A DNA stretch of 15,628 bases from Urbifossiella sp043733485. GTDB taxonomy: Bacteria; Planctomycetota; Planctomycetia; Gemmatales; Gemmataceae. The notes under the pieces were generated by a model. That model had not been told where the DNA came from, did not search any database, and saw nothing but the letters and a program-made list of their open reading frames with translations. A program made the position numbers and the translations under genes. This document shows positions 6,196-11,816 of the stretch, in pieces (positions within the stretch are counted from its first letter, which is position 1; each line of letters opens with the position of its first letter). The stretch covers positions 1 to 15,628 of the forward strand of contig JAYTGN010000127.1 in the NCBI GenBank assembly GCA_043733485.1. Reading direction: 5' to 3'.

Positions 6196-7305
6196 ATGAA
6201 CTTGCTCCGATCGCTCGTCCCGGCATCCCTGCGTCCGGTGGCCCATCGCTTGCGGTTGAGCCTCCGCCGACTTCGGCCCGTCGTTCACAATGCCCCGCTC
6301 CTGGCACAGTGTCGCGCTACCGTCTCCGCGTTGCGACCCGTGCTGCTCACCGAAGCGGGCCGACCGTTTGAAGTGCATCTGAAAGTGGCGAACCACACGC
6401 CGGTTGCCGTGAGCCCGCTGGGCACGCATCCCGTGGGCATCACCGCAACCTGGACGGCCGAGAACGGTACGCCGTGCGAAGCACCGAGCCAATTCCTGCC
6501 GCTGCCCCGAACACTTTGGCCTGGCGAAGAACTGACCCACACCTTCACCTTCACCGCCCCGGAATCGCTCGGCGACTACGTTGCCGAGTTCCGCATGGCT
6601 CAGCACAACGGCACCCGCTTTGAGCAAGTCGGACCCCGCGCCAAGCTCGACATCCCGGCCACGACGCCGCTCGATGCCGAGTTCAACTACCACGACATCT
6701 ACGCCAGCGCGGACCTGAACAAAGACTATTGGTCTGCCTCCGGACCGCCCTCGGAGGCGGAGTTCGAACGCCTCGTGCCCATCAAGTTGAAGTTGCTCAC
6801 CGATCTCGGCTTCCAACCCGACGGGAAGTTGCTCGATGTCGGCTGCGGAACCGGGCTCCTGGCCACGGCTGCCGAACGGTTCCTGACCGATCGCGGGCTC
6901 TATTGGGGCACCGATCTGGCGAAGGAAGCCGTCGCCTTCTGCAAGGCTCGCTACCGGCGGCCGAACTTCCACTTCGCCGTCAACGGCATGACGAGTATTC
7001 CCGTGTCCGGCGTCGCGTTCGACGCCATCGCCTACTACAGCGTCTTCACGCACACCTACCCGGACGAGACGGCCCTCTTACTGGCGGAATCGAAGCGACT
7101 GCTGGCCCCCGGCGGCTTCATCTTCGCGGACATGTTCACGTCGCCGTTGGTCGTGCGTCACGCGGGGAGCCGGTATGCCGTGGAAGTGAACCGCGAGATG
7201 ATGCTTCGCCTGTTCGCGTTGGTCGGCTTGAAGGCCGAAGTCGCGATGAACTCGCCGTGGAAGGGCCAGGCTCGCCGCGAGTTCTTCAAGCTCACCCATG
7301 CGTGA
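6196..7305 (+). CDS. Class I SAM-dependent methyltransferase with N-terminal beta-rich domain
   Basis: This 369-aa protein starts at the ATG at 6196, with GGAAGG eight bases upstream. A GTG at 6163 is in frame but sits at the predicted transcription start. The C-terminal half is a Rossmann methyltransferase. SAM motif I is LLDVGCGTGLLA (D214 to G220), followed by YWGTDLAKEAV, whose acidic residue should contact the ribose. Then come FDAIAYYSVFTH and the late LLAPGGFIFADMF motif. Residues about 30-145 form a separate beta-rich segment (RPFEVHLKVANHTP, GEELTHTFTFTAPE, GDYVAEFRMAQ) that reads like an Ig or carbohydrate-binding sandwich. Methyltransferases with such modules can act on glycans or polysaccharide ends, but the substrate here cannot be told. 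No signal peptide or membrane segment is clear. It is followed 72 bp later by xerD on the same strand. Methyltransferase is firm; small-molecule or glycan specificity is open. Confidence 0.88.
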   Translation: MNLLRSLVPASLRPVAHRLRLSLRRLRPVVHNAPLLAQCRATVSALRPVLLTEAGRPFEVHLKVANHTPVAVSPLGTHPVGITATWTAENGTPCEAPSQFLPLPRTLWPGEELTHTFTFTAPESLGDYVAEFRMAQHNGTRFEQVGPRAKLDIPATTPLDAEFNYHDIYASADLNKDYWSASGPPSEAEFERLVPIKLKLLTDLGFQPDGKLLDVGCGTGLLATAAERFLTDRGLYWGTDLAKEAVAFCKARYRRPNFHFAVNGMTSIPVSGVAFDAIAYYSVFTHTYPDETALLLAESKRLLAPGGFIFADMFTSPLVVRHAGSRYAVEVNREMMLRLFALVGLKAEVAMNSPWKGQARREFFKLTHA

Positions 7306-7377
7306 GAAAGGGTGGAAGCCGGTGCCACCCAGAACCGATGTCTACTTCTCTTCGTGCCTTGGTCTTGAGTTCAAGCA

Positions 7378-8298
7378 ATGTCCCTGAACGAACTCCAATC
7401 CGACATCGGTGCCTTCCGCCACTACCTGCGGTCCGAGCGCGGCATGGCGGACAACACCGTGCAGGCCTACGGCCGCGACCTCGAACGCTTCGCCAACTGG
7501 GCCGCTCTCATCCGCTTCACCGGCTACTCGAAACCGAGCCTGAAAGACCTCGCCCGCTACGTCGCATTTCTGCACGAGGAGAAGCTCGCGCCGCCGAGCA
7601 TCGCCCGACATCTCGTCTCGCTCAAAATGTTCTACCGCTTCCTGAAAATGGAAGAGCGCGCGGACGCCTCTGCGGTCGATCTGCTCGGTTCGCCCAAGCT
7701 CTGGGAACGCATCCCACAAGTGCTTTCGCCGACGGCTGTGGACGAATTGCTGCAATCGCCGCAGCCCGGCGACCGCTTCTACCTGCGCGACAAAGCGATT
7801 CTCGAAACGCTGTACGCCACGGGTTGCCGGGCGTCGGAAGTCGTGAGCTTGAAGCTCGCCGACCTCTACCTCGATTCGGCGTTCTGCAAGTGTCTCGGGA
7901 AGGGGAGCAAGCAGCGGGTGGTGCCGCTGGGACGGCCCGCCATCGCGGCCCTCCGAGCCTACTTGGCCGGCCCTTCGGACGTTTTGATTCGCGACCGCGC
8001 GAACGTCTTCGTGAGCAAGTCCGGACGGCCGCTCTCGCGCATCTTCCTGTGGGCGCTCGTCAAGAAATACTGCCAGCGAGCGGGGCTCTCTCGCAAGGCG
8101 AGCCCGCACACGCTACGGCACAGTTTCGCGACGCACGTACTCGCTGGCGGTGCGGACTTGCGAACCGTTCAGGAACTCCTCGGCCACGCCTCGATTCAAA
8201 CCACGCAGCACTACACGCACGTGGACCGCGACCGCCTCAAGGCGATCCACAAGCAATTCCACCCGCGTGGGAAGGTCGGCGAGGAAGGCGCAGCGTGA
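7378..8298 (+). CDS. xerD: Tyrosine site-specific recombinase XerD
   Basis: This 306-aa protein has the usual length for XerC/XerD. The N-terminal SAM-like core-binding domain (about 1-105) contains FRHYLRSERGMADNTVQAY. The catalytic domain (about 115-295) has the full set of active residues: R151 in GCRASE, K175 in GKGSKQR, H244 and R247 in PHTLRHSFATH, H270 in LLGHASIQTT and Y279 in HYTHV. The enzyme cleaves and rejoins DNA at dif sites, forming a 3'-phosphotyrosine link, and with XerC resolves chromosome dimers. XerD fits better than XerC by overall motif wording, but XerC or a single-Xer system is not excluded. There is no sign of an integrative element around it. It probably shares the upstream promoter with the methyltransferase. 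Its stop lies three bases from the stop of the convergent DUF1559 gene. Confidence 0.92.
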   Translation: MSLNELQSDIGAFRHYLRSERGMADNTVQAYGRDLERFANWAALIRFTGYSKPSLKDLARYVAFLHEEKLAPPSIARHLVSLKMFYRFLKMEERADASAVDLLGSPKLWERIPQVLSPTAVDELLQSPQPGDRFYLRDKAILETLYATGCRASEVVSLKLADLYLDSAFCKCLGKGSKQRVVPLGRPAIAALRAYLAGPSDVLIRDRANVFVSKSGRPLSRIFLWALVKKYCQRAGLSRKASPHTLRHSFATHVLAGGADLRTVQELLGHASIQTTQHYTHVDRDRLKAIHKQFHPRGKVGEEGAA

Positions 8299-8301
8299 AG
8301 C

Positions 8302-9210
8302 TCATTCCGGCACGCCGACGGCTTCGCCACCGGCGCGGGTCGCCAGTGCCGGCATGATCGAATCGGCCGAGTAGCGCAGGAACCGCACCGAGCCATCCGC
8401 GAACGCGAAGTTCGCCCCGCCCGGATGCGGGCTCCAGAAGTGAAACATCCCGCACGGGTCGTTCAAACCCGTGGCCGGCATGTACGGATAGTTCCCCGGC
8501 CCGCACGGCGAGCCACTCGTGATCAGTTGCAAGTTCGGCTCGCGGACGCCGAGTACCAGGTCTGCCGATCCCGTCACCCGCTGACCCGTTCCCGCATACC
8601 ACCATCCGAACTGGAAGTCCGCGCTCGGCGACCGTTCCCCGAGCAACAGCGTGTTGCTGGAACCGTCGGCGATGTCCGCGAAACCCGTGTGTGAAGCCTG
8701 AAACAGCATCCCATCCTTGGCGACGATGGAGTCGCGCCCCGAGACGCCGAGGTACGAGGTGAACGCGGCCAGCGTGTTGGTGCGCAGCGACACTTGTGCG
8801 GTCGCGATTCGGCCATCGCTCGGGCAGGTGAAGACCGGAACGACGTTGCTGAGTCCGAGGTGGACGTTGGGTGGGAACGGCAGCCAGTTCGCCCGATAGG
8901 CGGCAACGGCTTGCTCGTACAATGCCTGCTGTTCGAGGTACGGCAGGATCGAGAGCGACCACCCGGAGAGCGGCTGCTGGCGGAAGAGCGACAGTGGGCG
9001 ATGCCCTTGTGGGAAGGCTCCGTTGGCGTCGTGATATTGGTGCAGGGCGAGGGTGAGTTGTCGAACGTTGTTCTGGCACTTGGCCCGTGCGGCGGCTTCG
9101 CGAACCCGCTGCACCGCGGCGAGTGTGAGCCCGACCAGAATCGCGATCACCGCGATCACGACGAGGAGTTCGATGAGCGTGAAGGCGCGGCGATTACGGC
9201 GGGGGTGCAT
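8302..9210 (-). CDS. DUF1559-domain protein with type IV pilin-like leader
   Basis: This 302-aa protein starts at the ATG at 9210, with GGAG seven bases upstream; a longer frame exists but adds an unrelated extension. The N terminus is a class III (prepilin) signal: a basic stretch RRNRR, the junction A9/F10, TLIE with E14 at +5, then a hydrophobic helix (VVIAVIAILVGLTLAAV). The -1 residue is Ala rather than the usual Gly. The body carries planctomycete DUF1559/SBP_bac_10-type signatures: KCQNNVRQLTLALHQYHDANGAFP near the start, and the H-X9-DG motif (H262 to D272-G273). Such proteins are greatly expanded in planctomycetes and are thought to be pseudopilins or exported structural proteins. 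Its first 17 bases overlap the end of the upstream DUF1573-like gene, so translation is probably coupled. It is the last gene of its operon. Confidence 0.93.
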   Translation of the reverse strand: MHPRRNRRAFTLIELLVVIAVIAILVGLTLAAVQRVREAAARAKCQNNVRQLTLALHQYHDANGAFPQGHRPLSLFRQQPLSGWSLSILPYLEQQALYEQAVAAYRANWLPFPPNVHLGLSNVVPVFTCPSDGRIATAQVSLRTNTLAAFTSYLGVSGRDSIVAKDGMLFQASHTGFADIADGSSNTLLLGERSPSADFQFGWWYAGTGQRVTGSADLVLGVREPNLQLITSGSPCGPGNYPYMPATGLNDPCGMFHFWSPHPGGANFAFADGSVRFLRYSADSIMPALATRAGGEAVGVPE

Positions 9211-9637
9211 TTGGCTTCTCCGCGGAAACGCCCACACCCGATAGTTTAAGGCGGACACTGCGAAGTTCGCCGTTGTCGCTGAGGAAGAGTTTGTCCTCAT
9301 ACGCGAACGGACCAGGGGTCAGAACATCTAGTACGCCCACCAGCTCGACAGCCTCTCCAGGTGCCACAGTACGTCGTTCCTGATTATTCGCGCGGAGGCA
9401 GCACCCGCTTCCGCACCCGCCGAGATACCCTACAATCTCAGCCGGGCGATCGGATTGGTTGGTCACGCTGATTCTCACCGAATGCTCGCCGATGGACAGT
9501 TCGCCGAACTCCCTCTCGGGATTCTCGATAACGAGTCCCGCTTCAGTCGGGGCGGTCTGGTGAAAGGCCGAGTAACCGGCCAGCACAGCCAACCCGGCGG
9601 CGAAGATTGCACAAACGATCGCGGAGAGGCGGAACAT
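9194..9637 (-). CDS. DUF1573-like membrane-anchored protein (147 aa)
   Basis: The ATG at 9637 has GAGG eight bases upstream; that site overlaps the stop of the gene before it. Residues 4-25 are one hydrophobic helix, a signal anchor or uncleaved signal peptide, placing the rest outside the membrane. The outer part (about 33-138) is a single Ig-like fold of the DUF1573/ASPM-SPD2 type: the FGELSIGEHSVRISVTN strand pair, DRPAEIVG, a cysteine motif GGCGSGCC (C75, C79, C80), a PGEAVEL turn, and SVRLKLSGVG at the end. It is a distant relative of the DUF1573-like gene at 11091-11582 in the same operon. The clustered cysteines suggest redox activity, metal binding or a disulfide partner. It overlaps the DUF1559 start by 17 bases and follows the 103-aa gene by 10. 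Confidence 0.82.
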   Translation of the reverse strand: MFRLSAIVCAIFAAGLAVLAGYSAFHQTAPTEAGLVIENPEREFGELSIGEHSVRISVTNQSDRPAEIVGYLGGCGSGCCLRANNQERRTVAPGEAVELVGVLDVLTPGPFAYEDKLFLSDNGELRSVRLKLSGVGVSAEKPNAPPP

Positions 9638-9647
9638 TGGCGATGCC

Positions 9648-9959
9648 TCAAACCGTTGCCGGCGTACTTCTGGACCATCGGCGGGCGAGATAGCGGAACC
9701 CAACCGCGAGGATCACGAAGACTGCCGACGCCAATAGGAACCACACGTATCGCGACGTGGGTTTCTTCCATTCGATCCCCACCGGTTCTGGAAATCCGAA
9801 TGCGGAGAGGGTAAACTCTTCTTCGCCCCGTCGGGGATCGCACCGAAACTGACTCACTGATGTCTCGACGTGGAGTCGATCATTTGCCTTGATGTCCGTC
9901 GCAATGAAAGTGTGTCGATTCGGAACTGGAATCGAAAACCCTTCTTCCTCGTAATTCAT
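9648..9959 (-). CDS. Small protein with C-terminal membrane helix (103 aa)
   Basis: I do not recognise this family. The start is fixed by an ATGA overlap with the stop of the upstream 228-aa gene, by GAGGGAA just before it, and by an in-frame stop four codons upstream. Residues 1-65 are soluble and beta-like (SIPVPNRHTFIATDI, EEEFTLSAFGFPEP). Residues about 71-91 form one membrane helix (VWFLLASAVFVILAVGF), followed by a basic tail with RYLARRWSR. The positive tail implies that the C terminus is cytoplasmic and the N-terminal domain outside. There is no N-terminal signal peptide, so it would be tail-anchored. The coding DNA is more AT-rich than that of distant neighbours. Its place between two exported proteins suggests one envelope complex. 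Confidence 0.75.
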   Translation of the reverse strand: MNYEEEGFSIPVPNRHTFIATDIKANDRLHVETSVSQFRCDPRRGEEEFTLSAFGFPEPVGIEWKKPTSRYVWFLLASAVFVILAVGFRYLARRWSRSTPATV

Positions 9960-10642
9960 TTTCTGGTTCCCTCAAGCCTCTCGGGAAGCCCAAATTTCAC
10001 TCTCTCAATCCGCCAGCCCCGATTCGGGTTTAACTCGACTTCGAACTCGCCAGTAGTCTTTCCTTCTGCTCGGAGGGTGAAATATGTTAGATAATTCCCA
10101 CTGGAGTTCTGGCGGACAGAATCGAGGGTACCATTCGGATCGGTCCAATGTTCGTTTAGTGGTTTACCGCGAAATATCCAGCCGGCCAGATGAGATTCCA
10201 CGCTTGCTTTTACCAAGCTCTTGACAGAATCCGTGGAAGTTATGGGGTTGCTCACCGTTCGAAGAATCAACTTATCCTCGGCAAATCCGCGCAAGTCGAA
10301 CGAATATCGTGTATTGTAGCAATCGATAGAATGCATGACGTTTGGGGCGTTGAGTTTCCTGATGTTCATAACCGAGCGTTGCGAACCATAGTTCTGCACG
10401 ATCACGTATGTACCATCGACCGTTTTGTCGCCCGGATGGTCAGGTATGCTTTCTCCGTTCGGTTTCAGATGGCGATACTCCGAACGACTTGTGATTTCAC
10501 AAGACCGTGCTTTCGCTGAATACGAGGACCATTTCGGAATGGCTTCCCGGTTCACGAGGTCGAGAAACACGTCCTTCTGAACGTTGACCAGTGGCGCGGT
10601 TTGCGCGCCGACGCAACCCAGGATCATGATAGCGGCATTCAT
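9956..10642 (-). CDS. Exported hypothetical protein (228 aa), AT-rich
   Basis: I do not recognise this family. The ATG at 10642 has GAGG eight bases upstream. The first 16 residues are hydrophobic (AAIMILGCVGAQTA) and could be a short signal peptide. I-L-G-C could even serve as a lipobox, but there is no basic residue before it. The mature part has alternating beta strands and a C-terminal segment (TTGEFEVELNPNRGWRIERVKFGLPE) that faintly recalls LolA-like or other lipid-carrier barrels; this is weak. GC in this gene is near 50 percent, clearly below the neighbouring genes, and codon use is less biased. The stop overlaps the next start as ATGA, so the two are translationally coupled. It lies 74 bp after the cysteine-rich gene. 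Confidence 0.75.
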   Translation of the reverse strand: MNAAIMILGCVGAQTAPLVNVQKDVFLDLVNREAIPKWSSYSAKARSCEITSRSEYRHLKPNGESIPDHPGDKTVDGTYVIVQNYGSQRSVMNIRKLNAPNVMHSIDCYNTRYSFDLRGFAEDKLILRTVSNPITSTDSVKSLVKASVESHLAGWIFRGKPLNEHWTDPNGTLDSVRQNSSGNYLTYFTLRAEGKTTGEFEVELNPNRGWRIERVKFGLPERLEGTRK

Positions 10643-10716
10643 CGATCAAGCCTCGGGGCTGATAGGCTATAGCGGTACTACCCGTTACGGCACGATCCAT
10701 TAAGGTCCGCGAATGG

Positions 10717-11055
10717 TTATTGACAGAGACAAGTCGTCGAAAAGGCGCAGCCGCAGAAGTTGAAACCGCAGGTGCGGCCCATGCACTCTTCCTTGGTATC
10801 GTTGGGCACGTTTGGAGCGCATGACTTGTTATACGTCGAGCAAGGCGCCACGGCACAGGGCCCAGAGCCCTGCATGCAGTTGCCGACGCACGCGGAAAGT
10901 TCTTGGTCGACAAAGCCCTTCTCCCGGCAGCAGGCCTGGCAGTCCGAAGCCGTGTCGGCCTGCGACTGCGAGGGCAGCGCCAACAGCGCGAGAATCGCGC
11001 AGAGACCCGCCATGCATCCCGAGAGCCGAGAGGCGAAACCGTAGATTGCAGACAT
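10717..11055 (-). CDS. Small exported cysteine-rich protein (112 aa, 14 cysteines in the mature part)
   Basis: The ATG at 11055 has GGGAG six bases upstream, preferred over an in-frame start 17 codons earlier that would overlap the previous gene. Residues 1-33 form a signal peptide (hydrophobic MAGLCAILALLAL, ending SQSQA). The mature part is about 79 residues with 14 cysteines: CQACC near the start, then ACVGNC, PCAVAPC, SC, ECMGRTC, FCGC and TTCLC. The even number would allow seven disulfides; metal binding is the alternative. I do not recognise a family. It lies 35 bp after a DUF1573-like gene and next to a broken MauE-like gene. MauE is known to help form the disulfides of the cysteine-rich methylamine dehydrogenase small subunit, so a substrate-maturation link is suggested but not shown. 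This sequence does not look like that subunit. Confidence 0.8.
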   Translation of the reverse strand: MSAIYGFASRLSGCMAGLCAILALLALPSQSQADTASDCQACCREKGFVDQELSACVGNCMQGSGPCAVAPCSTYNKSCAPNVPNDTKEECMGRTCGFNFCGCAFSTTCLCQ

Positions 11056-11090
11056 CACGTTCTCCCTTCGAGTAATGGAAACCTGCCGGG

Positions 11091-11582
11091 TCACTCGACC
11101 CGGCACCCGATTGCGAACCGCAGGACCGGCTGAGCCGGGTCGTCGGTTCGCAAAGTCACCGTGCGCGATAGCCGGCCACTCTCTGCCGGAAGTACGTTCA
11201 TCTGGATGCCGACCGAGGCCGATTCACCGGGGCCGATGCTCACGGGCAAATCGCGGATGGACGTACACGAACAGTCCGAGGTTCCACCGACCAACCTGAT
11301 CGGATGGTCGCTGACGTTGCGAATGGTGGCCGTCGCTTCGAGGACGCTGCCGGGCTTACCGGCACCGAGGTCGAGATGGGGTTCGACCAGTAGCGAGTCG
11401 CCGCGTAGTCGAGCGAGCGCCGCTTCGGGTGAACCGTAGACGGCGGTGGCACCGAGCGTCACTCCGATGAATAACACGGCGATGCCGCCGATCCATTTCA
11501 CGAATGTTGATTTGGGAGCGGAAGAACTTCGTTCGCCGCGCGGATACGAGCAGCCGAGCATGGCCAGCGCCGCGACATCCAC
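11091..11582 (-). CDS. DUF1573-like membrane-anchored protein
   Basis: The reading frame opens at a GTG at 11582 directly after an in-frame TGA; an ATG at 11561 is equally possible and neither has a good ribosome site. Counting from 11582 (163 aa), residues 30-49 are a membrane helix (WIGGIAVLFIGVTLGATAVYG). Residues 62-163 are an exported Ig-like domain of the DUF1573 type: the EATATIRNVSDHPIRLVGG strands, the motif GTSDCSC (C104, C106), DLPVSIGPGE, and a closing TLRTDDPAQPVLRF. GGTSDCSC is typical of planctomycete members. The first 20 residues (DVAALAMLGCSYPRGER) look like the last helix of a MauE-like protein, so the true start may be later, or the gene may once have continued from MauE. 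It is a distant paralogue of the gene at 9194. Domain call firm, start uncertain. Confidence 0.75.
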   Translation of the reverse strand: MDVAALAMLGCSYPRGERSSSAPKSTFVKWIGGIAVLFIGVTLGATAVYGSPEAALARLRGDSLLVEPHLDLGAGKPGSVLEATATIRNVSDHPIRLVGGTSDCSCTSIRDLPVSIGPGESASVGIQMNVLPAESGRLSRTVTLRTDDPAQPVLRFAIGCRVE

Positions 11583-11658
11583 CGCAGAGTTTCAGGCCCG
11601 CTGCCGCGATCAGCAGCAGGCCGATACCAATTCGGAAGATTGAGGCCAGACGGTTCAC
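11532..11658 (-). pseudogene. Remnant of a MauE/DoxX-like redox-associated membrane protein
   Basis: From a GTG at 11658 the frame reads MNRLASIFRIGIGLLLIAAAGLKL, which is the first membrane helix expected of a MauE/DoxX-family protein. It then becomes nonsense after about 11585. At 11582 another frame reads VDVAALAMLGCSYPRGER, which looks like the last helix and basic tail of the same family. The central helices and the cysteine pair normally found between them are missing. The simplest reading is one internal deletion that also shifted the frame, with the joint near 11580-11588. Family assignment rests on motif memory, so confidence is moderate. Confidence 0.45.
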
Positions 11659-11720
11659 GATTCGCCCCGCGATGGTCCGGCAAGGAATACCGGACGAGGC
11701 AGAAGTTGCTCGATGCCGCC

Positions 11721-11749
11721 AAGCTAAAGCGAGCCGATGTCAGTGTCAA
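11721..11749 (-). promoter_or_regulatory. Sigma70-like promoter of the DUF1573/DUF1559 operon
   Basis: On the minus strand TTGACA (11744-11749, perfect) is followed by a 17-base spacer and TAGCTT (11721-11726), which keeps the important TA and final T. Transcription would start near 11714, about 55 bases before the GTG at 11658. It is the only strong -35 in the 158-bp gap, so it probably drives the whole leftward cluster. Confidence 0.5.
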
Positions 11750-11816
11750 TCAGAATGTTCGAGAAACAGGGCGAACGTCTCGGCACGTCACGTATTGGTA
11801 AAACTCTCGCGACCAA

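Noticed and set aside
7378..8298. XerD as an integrase marking a mobile island
   Set aside because: Length and motifs fit housekeeping XerD; no tRNA, direct-repeat attachment sites, excisionase or phage genes lie nearby.
6729..8357. Plus-strand frame of 542 codons across the methyltransferase and xerD
   Set aside because: It is out of frame with both recognised proteins and has shadow-type arginine-rich composition.
10717..11055. Cysteine-rich protein as the methylamine dehydrogenase small subunit
   Set aside because: The cysteine spacing and the absence of the tryptophans needed for the cofactor do not match, and no large-subunit gene is present.
11675..11695. GTCCGG/CCGGAC hairpin as a terminator of the propeller gene
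   Set aside because: The stem is only 6 bp with a 9-base loop and no U-run follows; it lies downstream of the cluster promoter and looks incidental.
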